Origin: an uncultured Flammeovirgaceae bacterium
Lineage (GTDB): Bacteria; Bacteroidota; Bacteroidia; Cytophagales; Cyclobacteriaceae
Length of the DNA stretch: 64,000 nt
Direction of reading: 5' to 3'
NCBI GenBank assembly: GCA_937883755.1
Contig: CAKZYA010000022.1
Span: 62,001-126,000 of the forward strand
Shown: one piece after another, positions 35,695-44,803 of the stretch
Layout: the number at the start of each line of letters is the position of its first letter
Numbering within the stretch: position 1 is the stretch's first letter
Made by a program: the position numbers and the translations under genes
The notes under the pieces: generated by a model
What the model was told of the DNA's origin: nothing
What the model saw: only the letters and a program-made list of their open reading frames with translations
Databases searched by the model: none

Positions 35695-35732
35695 TTTAGT
35701 TGTTATTTGGATAGAGTCAAATGTGGCGTAAA

Positions 35733-36989
35733 TTACCAGTTGTGAATAGAACCATCAGAGCTTTTTAGAATAGGATGGGGGAATTCGGTTTTCTCAGTGA
35801 CCTCCATCACAAAATCCGCTTTTTCCGGATCAAATTCTACACCCAGACCTGGCTTGGGATTCAAGTATAGCTTACCGTCTCTGAAGTTGATGTAATCCTC
35901 ATTGAAGTAAGCTGGGCGTTCAGGTTGCCCACCAACCAACTCCATCATGCAGCGCATGGGGCTGCTGGAACTGAGCACGTGTACCAGCGTAGCGGTAGAC
36001 AGTGGTCCAGTGAAGTGTGGAATCATGCCGACGTAGTGGGTTTCGCAAATAGCCGCCAGCTTCTTAAACTCGGAGATGCCTCCGGTATTCGGGATCGTGA
36101 AGCGGGTGTAGTCGATTAGATGATCTTCGATGAGTTCATTGCTATCCCAGCGGTCGCCAAACTGTTCGCCTACGGCAATGGGTACTTTAGTTTTCTGTCG
36201 GATATTACGGTACACTTCGGGGTTCTCTGAGCGAACAATATCCTCTACAAAGTAGGGTTCTAATTCTTCTAGGGCATCACAAATCTTAATGGCTTCGGGT
36301 GTATCAAAGCGGGTGTGAAGATCAATCGCCCAGTTGCCCGAGCCACCTACGGCGGCATCTACTCGCTGACAGAGATCAATGGTATTTTTCGCATTTTCGT
36401 AGAAGTCAAAGGGTTCTTCACCGTCGCCACCAGTGGGGCCAATACGAAAGGCACGTAGTCCGGCTTCAATGCAGGCTTGGGCTTTTTCTTCAATAGTCTC
36501 AGCCGAAGATCGGAAGCCCGTAGCGTAGCATTCTACGTAGTCGCGAGTAGTTCCGCCCAGTAGATCGTACACCGGTACGCCTAGCGCTTTTCCTTTGATA
36601 TCCCAGAGAGCCATTTCTAATGCACCCAAAGCATGCAACTTCTCCCGTCCGGGCGGGTAGAACATGCCACGATAAACGTACTGCCAGAGATGTTCAATCC
36701 TAAACGGGTCTTCGCCAATCAGCATTTGGGCGCACTGCTCGATAGTATCTTTAAAGCCGCCTTCGCCAATTCCGACGATGCCTTCGTTGGTGAATACTTC
36801 TACAATTCCCCGCGTCTGATTAAACAGAGGCTTGGTGTAACCCGGAGCGCTGTAGTAGCGCACTTTCGTGATTTTTAGATCGGAATGAGTCTGGAAGGGG
36901 GAAGCAGTAGCGAATGGCAGAGGAAAACTGCCCAAGGCTGCTCCACCGAATACGGCTTGTTTCAGAAACTGTCTACGGTCAGTAGGCAT
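35733..36989 (-). CDS. Tat-exported enolase-superfamily (mandelate racemase/muconate lactonizing) enzyme
   Basis: 418 residues. Twin-arginine leader MPTDRRQFLKQAVFGGAALGS. N-terminal capping domain (LKITKVRYYSAPGY, VEVFTNEGIVGIGEGG), then the barrel with metal ligands in WAIDLHTRFD, FVEDI and GEQFGDRWD, and a catalytic His in MIPHFTGP. The DLHTRF and IPHFTGP pattern resembles sugar-acid dehydratases such as galactonate- or mannonate-type members, so dehydration of a sugar acid is likely. The exact substrate is open. Export of such an enzyme is uncommon. Lies 38 bp upstream of the isomerase-like lipoprotein gene on the same strand. Confidence 0.87.
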   Translation of the reverse strand: MPTDRRQFLKQAVFGGAALGSFPLPFATASPFQTHSDLKITKVRYYSAPGYTKPLFNQTRGIVEVFTNEGIVGIGEGGFKDTIEQCAQMLIGEDPFRIEHLWQYVYRGMFYPPGREKLHALGALEMALWDIKGKALGVPVYDLLGGTTRDYVECYATGFRSSAETIEEKAQACIEAGLRAFRIGPTGGDGEEPFDFYENAKNTIDLCQRVDAAVGGSGNWAIDLHTRFDTPEAIKICDALEELEPYFVEDIVRSENPEVYRNIRQKTKVPIAVGEQFGDRWDSNELIEDHLIDYTRFTIPNTGGISEFKKLAAICETHYVGMIPHFTGPLSTATLVHVLSSSSPMRCMMELVGGQPERPAYFNEDYINFRDGKLYLNPKPGLGVEFDPEKADFVMEVTEKTEFPHPILKSSDGSIHNW

Positions 36990-36990
36990 A

Positions 36991-37004
36991 GGTAATAGGT
37001 TGTA
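36991..37004. promoter_or_regulatory. Weak LacI-type site before the enolase-superfamily gene
   Basis: GGTAATAGGTTGTA contains AATAGGTTGT, which matches AATCGGTTGT of the first operator at 9 of 10 positions but loses the central CG and has poor flanks. Immediately upstream of the minus-strand start at 36989. Confidence 0.2.
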
Positions 37005-37064
37005 TTAGTAGCATTGAAGCTAATCAGAAAAAAATAGCATTCAAAGCCTACCGACCGTAGCGAA

Positions 37065-38099
37065 TCATTTTCTAATTAATCGCGCAGTTTTGCCCTCTGA
37101 GGTACGTAACATATACACGCCTTTCGGGTAGCTCGTAAGATCAATAGTTGCATCACTTGGTACGGATTCGGGCACTACCACTCTACCGGCTATATCCGTT
37201 ACGGTAATGCGGGTTTCAGGAGCTACTTTCACCTTGAAAAGTCCGTTTCCCGGATTAGGATACACTCTTAAAAAGTTGTCAGAGAACGAGGGGCTATCGA
37301 AATAGCCTTCAGTAAACGAGGATTTATTATCACCCCCTTTTGATTTGGACGAGGAATCTGTTCGGGACGATATACTTTCTACCACCTCAAAAGTGCACTG
37401 GTCTCTTACAAAACCTTGGGAAGATGCCTCACTAAAGCTAGTTACGAACACGGTTTGGGTACCCAGCGAGGTAGCGGTGTACTCTCCACTTGTGGTGTTT
37501 ACGCCAGAACCGCCGGAAGCAGTAAACTGAAAAAACTGGTCGGTGGTGTTAGAGGGGAAAATCTCGGCATCAAAATCGTAAGTAGAACCTAGTTCTATTT
37601 GCGTAATGTAGTTAGTGATGCTGATGCTAGTAGCAAATATCTCAGTCGAAAATACTAGTTCATCCACATCTAACAGAAAGCCATTTCCCCCTCGAAAGAC
37701 CAAGTAAATATCTACGACGTTGTAAATGAAGCCAGCAGTATTATTGGCCGTGAAGGACTGAAACGAACGCCAGCCACCAGTGTTGGGTACCTCCACGGTA
37801 CCTACCAAATCTCCGGTAGGACTATCCAATCGGTACTCAATCGTGCCTCCGTTAGTATTGCTAGAGGCTCGCACGGAGATACTTTTGCCACCTTCGTTAC
37901 CAAAGTCCAGATTGCTGAAACCAATGTAATCCCCATCTTGGATGAAGCCTACTGCGCTACCGCCGTTGCTCAGTTTAATTCCATTTTGGTCATCGAAATT
38001 TTCAGCCTGAATAGTTTGATAGGGATTGACTGATGACTGAGCAAATAGATTACTTACTGTAAGTAAAAGTACTACTGAATAGGTAAAGAAATTTTTCAT
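37065..38099 (-). CDS. T9SS-secreted CBM6 protein without a catalytic domain
   Basis: 344 residues from ATG 38099 (MKNFFTYSVVLLLTVSNLFAQ signal peptide); the frame is open 69 bp further upstream. Order of parts: a CBM6-type carbohydrate-binding module (about 25-155, with YQTIQAENFDDQNGI, GFIQDGDYIGF, DVYLVF-like strands and a final LLDVDELVF), a Big_2-like immunoglobulin domain (about 155-240), a Ser/Lys-rich linker, and a type IX sorting domain (VYPNPGNGLFKV, GVYMLRT, ending RLIRK). No hydrolase or lyase domain is present. It probably captures polysaccharide at the cell surface or is secreted. The ligand is unknown. Confidence 0.85.
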   Translation of the reverse strand: MKNFFTYSVVLLLTVSNLFAQSSVNPYQTIQAENFDDQNGIKLSNGGSAVGFIQDGDYIGFSNLDFGNEGGKSISVRASSNTNGGTIEYRLDSPTGDLVGTVEVPNTGGWRSFQSFTANNTAGFIYNVVDIYLVFRGGNGFLLDVDELVFSTEIFATSISITNYITQIELGSTYDFDAEIFPSNTTDQFFQFTASGGSGVNTTSGEYTATSLGTQTVFVTSFSEASSQGFVRDQCTFEVVESISSRTDSSSKSKGGDNKSSFTEGYFDSPSFSDNFLRVYPNPGNGLFKVKVAPETRITVTDIAGRVVVPESVPSDATIDLTSYPKGVYMLRTSEGKTARLIRK

Positions 38100-38367
38100 A
38101 GCTCGCAGAAGGTTTAATTGAAATATCTCAATTTTGGGAATTATTTGTAGACATAATGTTGCAAGCAAACGTCTAAAATAATAAGCGAGCTATTCTATTG
38201 AAGCCATTCACTTCAGAACACTATTGATAGGGGGATATAACGTATTGAATACAGATATTCCACCACTACCAATGTTTGATTGATCTTTGCTTCTTTGTTG
38301 TTAAGATAGTAAACTGCCGAATAGAAAAACTACTAGTACTCTCAAAAGTTTTGAAACAATATTATGA

Positions 38368-38385
38368 TTTAATCGTTTGATTAAA
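38368..38385. promoter_or_regulatory. TetR operator, upstream of tetR 1
   Basis: TTTAATCGTTTGATTAAA, an 18-bp palindrome with 7-bp arms. The same arms occur in the site before the efflux genes at 39056-39075. It overlaps the TTTG (-33) element of the promoter, so bound repressor would block transcription of its own gene. Confidence 0.75.
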
Positions 38386-38406
38386 CAAAAAGATTTAATA
38401 TGTTTG
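38376..38406 (+). promoter_or_regulatory. Bacteroidetes-type promoter of tetR 1
   Basis: TTTG at 38376-38379, 19-nt spacer, TATGTTTG at 38399-38406, an exact match to TAnnTTTG. The start codon is at 38411, so transcription would begin at or next to it, giving a leaderless or almost leaderless mRNA. Confidence 0.6.
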
Positions 38407-38410
38407 TATC

Positions 38411-39034
38411 ATGACTCAGGAAATAAACAAGTCAGAGGAAATCTCCACTGAAGAGCGGATTAAGCAAGCAGCGGCTAAAGTATTCACCCAAAAAGGGTAT
38501 GCCGCTACTAAAACCCGCGATATTGCCGAAGAGGCTGGTATCAATATCGCCTCTTTGCATTATTACTACCGGAGTAAAGACAAACTATTTGAAATTGTAA
38601 TTGGGAATGCCCTGCGGCAATTCTCGAAAGTGATGGATAATATTTTTAATAATGATAATCCACTGGATGAGAAGATTAAATTTTTCGCTGACCGCTATAT
38701 TACCTTTCTGAAGGAGAATCCTAACGTTCCTTTGTTTATGCTGAGTGAGTCGCAGCGAAATCCAGGGATGACCGATAAATTTATGACCGAAGAAAAATCA
38801 CTAGGAAAGCTGGAAAAACAACTACGCACATTAGCCGAAGAAGGAGTAATTCGGGAGATACACCCTGCCCAATTTATGCTAAACCTGGTGGGCTTAACAG
38901 CTTTTCCTTTCTTATCCAAATCTATCATTATGCATAAGCTAAGAATGAGTGATGAACAATACGACCAGCTACTGGAAGAAAGAAAAAAAATGGTAGCAGA
39001 AATCTTGATCAACTACTTATACCTGAAAAAATAA
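38411..39034 (+). CDS. TetR-family transcriptional regulator (efflux system 1)
   Basis: 207 residues, normal for TetR. N-terminal HTH: STEERIKQAAAKVFTQKGYAATKTRDIAEEAGINIASLHYYYRSKDKLFEIV. The C-terminal ligand domain is helical. Two matching palindromes, one before this gene and one before the efflux genes 75 bp downstream, make it the likely repressor of both. Paralogous to the TetR of efflux system 2 (shared MTQE start, EEAG.NIA.L.YY.RSK motif). Confidence 0.93.
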   Translation: MTQEINKSEEISTEERIKQAAAKVFTQKGYAATKTRDIAEEAGINIASLHYYYRSKDKLFEIVIGNALRQFSKVMDNIFNNDNPLDEKIKFFADRYITFLKENPNVPLFMLSESQRNPGMTDKFMTEEKSLGKLEKQLRTLAEEGVIREIHPAQFMLNLVGLTAFPFLSKSIIMHKLRMSDEQYDQLLEERKKMVAEILINYLYLKK

Positions 39035-39055
39035 TCTCAAATTTTTTTGCCCTAA

Positions 39056-39075
39056 ATGTAATCATTTGATTACAT
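39056..39075. promoter_or_regulatory. TetR operator, upstream of the efflux operon 1
   Basis: ATGTAATCATTTGATTACAT, a 20-bp palindrome with 8-bp arms and a 4-nt centre. Shares TAATC(A/G)TTTGATTA with the site before tetR 1. 34 bp before the adaptor start codon. Confidence 0.75.
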
Positions 39076-39108
39076 CATAAAGTGTAAACAATTAAACAAA
39101 TCAAAATT

Positions 39109-40218
39109 ATGAAAGCTAAGAAAATAACGTTATATCTGGCGGGGCTGCTGTTTCTTGGTACCCAGTGGCAGTGTAGTGATTCGTCAGGGGAGAGTCAATC
39201 TACTTCAGCCCCAGATAAGACCGAAAATATCCGCAAGTTTGCCACTCAATCCGCTGAGCCTCAGTCTATCAAACACAGTATTAGCCTCACGGGACGTGTG
39301 GTGCCCCAACAAAAAATTGACGTGGTGGCTCAGGTTCAAGGTGTAGCTGAAAGCCGTCGCAAACCTTTTGAAGAAGGACAAACATTTCAGCAGGGTGAAG
39401 TGCTACTTTCGCTCGATGACGATGAATTTCGTAGCAACTTGGCGGCTCAGAAGAGTCAATTCTTAGCTTCGTTAGTTCGTATCATGTCGGATATGAAGCT
39501 GGACTATCCTACCAATTTTCCGGCTTGGAACCAGTACTTAAAGCAATTGGACATAAATCAATCGCTATCGCCCTTACCCAAAGTGGAAAACGAGCAGTTG
39601 CGCTACTTTTTGTCGGCCAATAATATTTTTAACCTCTACCACACTATCCGAAGCCAAGAAGAAACCTTAGAGAAGTATACCATTCGGGCACCTTTCACTG
39701 GGGCAGTTACCCAGGCGATAATTGATGCTGGAGGACTGGTGAGTCCGGGAGTGAAGTTAGGCGAGTTTATCCGTACCGATCAGTATGAAGTACAAGCGGC
39801 TATATCGATAGAAGACTTGGAATTGGTGGAAGTCGGACAAACAATTCCATTGCGCTCCCGCAGCATTTCTGGAGAGTGGATGGGGCGGGTAAACCGAATT
39901 GGTAAACGAGTAGACCCTGCCACGCAATCGGTATCGGTTTATCTGTTGGTAGCTGGTGAGCAACTCAAAGAGGGCATGTACTTAGTGGGTGATCTGGCTT
40001 CACGCACCTATGAAAACGCGGTAGAAATGCCGAAGGAAGTACTGACTCGTCAAAACCAAGTCTATGTTATTGAAGATTCGGTGGTCAAACTCAAAAATGT
40101 TACCCCACTGGAGTATCAAGAAGTGACCGTAATCGTGCAGGGATTAGCCCAAAACGATCAAGTAATTACCGATCTGATCACTTCACCGATCCAGGGCATC
40201 ACTGCTATTCCCAAATAA
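39109..40218 (+). CDS. RND efflux periplasmic adaptor subunit (HlyD/MFP family), system 1
   Basis: 369 residues. Lipoprotein-like leader (LAGLLFLGTQWQC). Barrel-sandwich half-motifs VVPQQKIDVVAQVQGVAESRRKPFEEGQTFQQGEVLLSLDDDEF and YTIRAPFTGAVTQAIIDAGGLVSPG frame a helical hairpin, followed by beta-barrel and membrane-proximal domains. Bridges the RND pump and the outer-membrane TolC channel. The hairpin is rather short for the family. First gene of the efflux operon, 16 bp before the pump gene. Confidence 0.93.
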   Translation: MKAKKITLYLAGLLFLGTQWQCSDSSGESQSTSAPDKTENIRKFATQSAEPQSIKHSISLTGRVVPQQKIDVVAQVQGVAESRRKPFEEGQTFQQGEVLLSLDDDEFRSNLAAQKSQFLASLVRIMSDMKLDYPTNFPAWNQYLKQLDINQSLSPLPKVENEQLRYFLSANNIFNLYHTIRSQEETLEKYTIRAPFTGAVTQAIIDAGGLVSPGVKLGEFIRTDQYEVQAAISIEDLELVEVGQTIPLRSRSISGEWMGRVNRIGKRVDPATQSVSVYLLVAGEQLKEGMYLVGDLASRTYENAVEMPKEVLTRQNQVYVIEDSVVKLKNVTPLEYQEVTVIVQGLAQNDQVITDLITSPIQGITAIPK

Positions 40219-40234
40219 CTAAAAAGACTAAACC

Positions 40235-43200
40235 ATGCGAAGTACTATAAAATATCTTATTCAGCACCCCACGCTGGTCAACCTGTTCGTAATCTTGCTA
40301 GTCGGAATTGGGCTACTGCGACTTTCGCAGACCCGCAGTACTACGTTTCCTAGTCAGAAAGTGCGCTTTATTGATATGACCGTTCCCTATCCGGGCGCAA
40401 GCCCTAGCGAAGTAGAAGAGGGAGTCACTACCCGGATAGAAGATAACCTAGAAAGTGTTACTGGTATCGATCGGGTAACCTCAACCTCTCGCGAAAATCT
40501 AGCTTCTATCCAGGTAGAACTGGAAGAAAATGCCGATGCGGATAAAATGCTGGTGGAAGTAAAAAATGCAGTAGACCGAATTAATAATTTCCCGAGTGGG
40601 GTAGAGCCCGCGTCCATTCAGAAGCGCGAACCACTTAACCTGACGGTTAGCTTTGCTCTGGATGGTGATTTGCCACTGCAAGCAATGAAAGATTATGCCG
40701 ATGAGATCCGGGATGATCTGATGGCTGCGCCGAGTATTTCAACGGTAATGATCAACGGTGTGCCGGAAGAAGAAATTGAAATCCGGGTGCGAGAAAACGA
40801 CCTGAGAGCATATAGTCTGACGATTAACGATGTGCAACGAGCGGTTCAAAATGCCAATCTGGAAACCTTCGGGGGGAGCATTGAGACGGGAGAAGAAAAT
40901 ATTTCTATCAAAGCCAATGAGAAGGGCTACTATGCTAAAGATTTACAAAATATTGTGGTTCGGGCTACCCCCGATGGTAACGTAGTTTACCTGAAAGAAG
41001 TAGCCGAGGTAGTAGATCAGTTTAAAGATTCGCCTACCGCTCGCTACCTGGAAGACGAGCGGGTGATTACCGTGACAGTGTACACCCTGAACGACGAGGA
41101 TATTCTAGAAAATGCTGATTATGCTAAAGACTACATCGCTACGTTCAACGACCGCCATGCCGGGATTGACCTTTTGATACTAGAGGATGGTACTGGGAAC
41201 TTGCAAGATCGGCTCAAAACCATGATAAATAACGGAGTGGTAGGAGTAGTACTGGTTCTAATCGTTCTTGCGCTATTTCTCGATAAGCACTTAGCCTTTT
41301 GGGTAGCTCTGAAAATTCCGGTGGCCATTATCGCGATGTTTATTTTTGCTGATATCTACGGGATAACGATTAACACCGTTTCTTTATTTGGGTTTATTCT
41401 GGTGCTAGGTATTTTGGTTGACGATGGGGTAGTGATCGGTGAGAATATCTACCAACACGCCAAAGAAAAAGGAAAGAAACCGCTCCGGGCGGCATTGGAA
41501 GGAACCCTAGAGATGATTACTCCCGTTATTATTTCGCTCTCAACCACGGCGGTTGCCTTCTCCTTATTCTTATTTTTACCCACGCAGGCGGGAGAGTTTT
41601 TTGGCGAAATGGCCTTCGTCGTAATTTCAGTATTATTTGTGGCCTTCCTGGAGAGTTTCTTTATTCTGCCCGCCCACCTAGCTCACTCCAAAGGATTGCG
41701 GGAAAATAGTAAGCCATCTCGCATAGAACGCTGGGCGAGTAATTCAGTGGCCTTTCTGCGCGATAAGGTCTACATGAAGCTATTTCACCAAACTGCCGTA
41801 GGCCGAGGATGGATGCAAGGCCTGACGTTTGTGGCCTTCGTGGGTTTACTAGTTGGTTCGGTAGCGCTTATTAGCGGGGGAGTGGTTAATTTTACTTTTT
41901 TCCCCAACTTAGATGATGATGCTTTCTTTATTGAGTTGGAACTTCCGCCCGGCACTCCGGTAGAAGTCACCCAGCAGAAATTAGGTCAAATCGCTGAAGC
42001 TACTCAGGAAGTCAACGCTGATCTTAGCGAAGGGAGAAAAGACAAAAAACAAGTCATTCGTTTTGTGGAGACAGTTACCGGCCCACTGGACAACCAAGGG
42101 CAAGTAAAAGTAACGATGATGGGTGGCGAGGAGCGCGGTATTAGCTCATTTAAGGTGTCTAGTGCTATCCGTGAAGCAACCCCTCCTATTCCCGAGGCTA
42201 CTCGATTAATTTACGGTCTGGGGGCTGCCACATCCATATTTGGTCTACCAGTATCTTTCTCCCTGAAGAGCAAAGACCTGGAAGAGTTGCGGTTGGCAAA
42301 ACAAGAACTTAAAGTCGCCATGGAGGATTTTCCCGATGTAAAGGATGTGTCGGATGACGATACACAGGGTAAACAAGAGCTACACATTAAACTGAAGCCC
42401 CAAGCGGAGCTACTCGGATTAAGTTTAGGGCAGGTGCTAAATCAAGTGCGGGCGGGTTTCTTCGGAATGCAAGCCCAAAGCTTACAGCGGGGAGATAATG
42501 AGGTGGAAATATGGGTGCGCTATCCTAAGGAAGGGCGAGATACGAAGGCAGAGCTACTGAACATGCGAATAACTGCCCCTAATGGAAATGCCTACTATCT
42601 CAAAGATATTGCTTCGGTAGATACGGAAGAGGGCACGTTGGCAATTAATCACGTAGAGGGGCAACGGGAAATTCGTATCGAGGCAAATGTAGCTAACAAG
42701 GAAGTATCTGCGCCTCGGGCTATTGCCCACATTGAAACCGAGTTGTTGCCCAGCATCTTGCAAAAGTATCCATCAGTATCTTACACGGTGGAGGGGCAAA
42801 ATCGACAGTCGTTCAAACTTATTGGAGCTATTACTACGATTGGTCCAATCATTCTGCTATTCATACTGGCATTGATCATTATCAACAACAATTCATTTTC
42901 CCAGGGACTGCTCGTTTTTGGCTTATTCCCTTTTGCGCTCATTGGCGTGATTACAGGGCACTGGATTCATGGCGAGCCAGTAAGTATCTTCTCCTTAATC
43001 GGTACTATTGCGCTTATCGGGGTATTTGTTAACAATGCACTCGTATTTATTTCTACACTTAACGATCTACTTAAAGAAGGCAAAGATTTTATTGGAGCCA
43101 TTGTTGAGTCGGCTCAATCTCGATTCCGCCCTATTATCTTAACTACAATCACTACAGTAGCGGGTTTGGGTCCGCTCATTGGTTCTAGTAGTGTGGGAGC

Positions 43201-43402
43201 CCAGTTCTTGAAAGGTCCGGCTATTGCAATGGCTTACGGCTTAGGGTTTGGTATTTTCAATGTACTCATCTTGCTTCCGCTAATGCTTGTCGTATTCAAC
43301 CGATTGCGCCTATGGTGGCATAATCGGGTGCGAAACCGTCAGCTATCCCCGGCCGAGGTAGAACCGGCTGTCATGAAGCTTAAGTATACCATCAACGAAT
43401 AA
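40235..43402 (+). CDS. RND efflux pump inner-membrane transporter, system 1
   Basis: 1055 residues, 12 membrane helices, two large periplasmic loops, AcrB/HAE-like. N-terminal helix with IQHPTLVNLFVILLVGIGLL, the PYPGASPSEVEEGV porter motif, and helix 4 with GILVDDGVVIGENIYQHAK, where the two Asp residues form the proton relay. C-terminal half with GTIALIGVFVNNALVFIS. Drives export of small molecules by proton antiport. Between the adaptor and TolC genes with 11-16 bp spacing. Substrate not predictable. Confidence 0.95.
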   Translation: MRSTIKYLIQHPTLVNLFVILLVGIGLLRLSQTRSTTFPSQKVRFIDMTVPYPGASPSEVEEGVTTRIEDNLESVTGIDRVTSTSRENLASIQVELEENADADKMLVEVKNAVDRINNFPSGVEPASIQKREPLNLTVSFALDGDLPLQAMKDYADEIRDDLMAAPSISTVMINGVPEEEIEIRVRENDLRAYSLTINDVQRAVQNANLETFGGSIETGEENISIKANEKGYYAKDLQNIVVRATPDGNVVYLKEVAEVVDQFKDSPTARYLEDERVITVTVYTLNDEDILENADYAKDYIATFNDRHAGIDLLILEDGTGNLQDRLKTMINNGVVGVVLVLIVLALFLDKHLAFWVALKIPVAIIAMFIFADIYGITINTVSLFGFILVLGILVDDGVVIGENIYQHAKEKGKKPLRAALEGTLEMITPVIISLSTTAVAFSLFLFLPTQAGEFFGEMAFVVISVLFVAFLESFFILPAHLAHSKGLRENSKPSRIERWASNSVAFLRDKVYMKLFHQTAVGRGWMQGLTFVAFVGLLVGSVALISGGVVNFTFFPNLDDDAFFIELELPPGTPVEVTQQKLGQIAEATQEVNADLSEGRKDKKQVIRFVETVTGPLDNQGQVKVTMMGGEERGISSFKVSSAIREATPPIPEATRLIYGLGAATSIFGLPVSFSLKSKDLEELRLAKQELKVAMEDFPDVKDVSDDDTQGKQELHIKLKPQAELLGLSLGQVLNQVRAGFFGMQAQSLQRGDNEVEIWVRYPKEGRDTKAELLNMRITAPNGNAYYLKDIASVDTEEGTLAINHVEGQREIRIEANVANKEVSAPRAIAHIETELLPSILQKYPSVSYTVEGQNRQSFKLIGAITTIGPIILLFILALIIINNNSFSQGLLVFGLFPFALIGVITGHWIHGEPVSIFSLIGTIALIGVFVNNALVFISTLNDLLKEGKDFIGAIVESAQSRFRPIILTTITTVAGLGPLIGSSSVGAQFLKGPAIAMAYGLGFGIFNVLILLPLMLVVFNRLRLWWHNRVRNRQLSPAEVEPAVMKLKYTINE

Positions 43403-43413
43403 CGATCAAAATC

Positions 43414-44778
43414 ATGAATATTTATAGAATTACATTAGTGTTGGTATTGGCTGTGGTCACTACGACTGGGTTTAGTCAGGGAGTAGCCGTACCGTCTGAT
43501 TCTATGCGACTAACACTAGAAGAGGCAATTTCCCAGGCACTGGAGAATAATTACGACATCCGTTTAGAGCAGTACCGAGTAGAACGTAGCGAGAATAACG
43601 TTTCTCGTGCCCTATCAGGGCAGATGCCCACAATCAATCTTAGCGGTAGCTACGAGTGGGGCTACGCTAACACGGAGATTCAAACGTTGCCAATGGGAGG
43701 AGGTGCGGGTGAAGCTTCAGCCGGGGATAATCCTCCGATGGAGCTAGAAGGAACAGCTAACACCTTCTCGGTGCAGCCTCAGTTGAATGTCCCTATCTTT
43801 CAAGGGTTTAAGGGTAAGTATCGTTACAAGCAACTGGAAAACGCTCAACGCATGAGCAAACTGCAACGTGATGGGGTCATTGAACAAGCCTTAGTCAGCA
43901 CGGTATCGGCTTATCTGGAAGCGGCTCGTTTGCAAGCGCAATTGGAAATCAACCAAGAGAATATCGCCCTTTCCTACGATCGCTGGCAACGGGTAGAGGA
44001 AGATGCTAAGTTTGGAGTGGCTAATTCTATCCGTCGGTTGCAGGCCGAGGTAGATTTAAAAACCGATAGTGCTAACTATCGCAATACGGTACTGGCTTAC
44101 GAGAATAGCTTACGTAATCTGAACGTAGTGCTGGTACGTCCGCTCGATGATCGGTACTCAGTGCAGGAGGAGTTATTACTCAGTGAGCAACTAGATTACG
44201 AAGCCCTGCTAGGCGATATGAAGGCTAACAATACTCAACTCAAGCTGTCGCGACGAGGTATTGATAATGCACTCTACGAAGAGAAAATTGCCCAGGGAGA
44301 TTATCTGCCGACAGTGCAAGGCTACGCCAACTATTCGTACCTTAACTCCGAAGATGAAGCCAACTTTTTGCAAAGTAATGTAGCGTACGGCCCCAATGTG
44401 GGAGTTACTCTCAGCTACTCAATCTTTTCTGGTGGGGCGAGAAAGATTCAACAGCAAAACGCTCAATTGAGTCGGGAAGAACAGGAAATGACACTGGAGA
44501 GTAGACGGTTCACATTGGAGAAGGAACTGCGTAATGCTTACGCTCAGTACATCAACAATCAGCAACAGCTCCGGATTGAGCAATCGAATCTGGCTACCTT
44601 TGAGCAAAACTACCAGAAGATGCAGGAAGATTTCAAGCTAGGGTTGATTACTGCCTCCGATGTTCGTACCGCTCAGCTAAATCTTACCGCTGCGAAAAAC
44701 CGCATTAATAACTTGACCTACTCAGTGAAGCAGTCTGAGATTAGGCTATTGCAACTTAGCGGACGGTTAACTCAGTAA
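43414..44778 (+). CDS. TolC-family outer-membrane channel, system 1
   Basis: 454 residues with signal peptide (MNIYRITLVLVLAVVTTTGFSQ). Two OEP repeats, each with the long helical segments of TolC proteins: 'LTLEEAISQALENNYDIRLEQYRVERSENNV' opens repeat 1, and 'QGYANYSYLNS' followed by the 'LEKELRNAYAQYINNQQQLRI' helix lies in repeat 2. Forms a trimeric channel with the adaptor. Spaced 11 bp from the pump gene and 25 bp from yceI. Confidence 0.94.
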   Translation: MNIYRITLVLVLAVVTTTGFSQGVAVPSDSMRLTLEEAISQALENNYDIRLEQYRVERSENNVSRALSGQMPTINLSGSYEWGYANTEIQTLPMGGGAGEASAGDNPPMELEGTANTFSVQPQLNVPIFQGFKGKYRYKQLENAQRMSKLQRDGVIEQALVSTVSAYLEAARLQAQLEINQENIALSYDRWQRVEEDAKFGVANSIRRLQAEVDLKTDSANYRNTVLAYENSLRNLNVVLVRPLDDRYSVQEELLLSEQLDYEALLGDMKANNTQLKLSRRGIDNALYEEKIAQGDYLPTVQGYANYSYLNSEDEANFLQSNVAYGPNVGVTLSYSIFSGGARKIQQQNAQLSREEQEMTLESRRFTLEKELRNAYAQYINNQQQLRIEQSNLATFEQNYQKMQEDFKLGLITASDVRTAQLNLTAAKNRINNLTYSVKQSEIRLLQLSGRLTQ

Positions 44779-44803
44779 TTATACGTTCTAACCTAGAGAT
44801 TTT

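Larger units (their letters stand above)
38100..38410. other. 311-bp divergent region before the first efflux system
   Basis: Between the CBM6 gene (minus) and tetR 1 (plus). Apart from the tetR promoter and operator at its right end it is A+T rich with no ORF or clear repeat. Confidence 0.5.
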
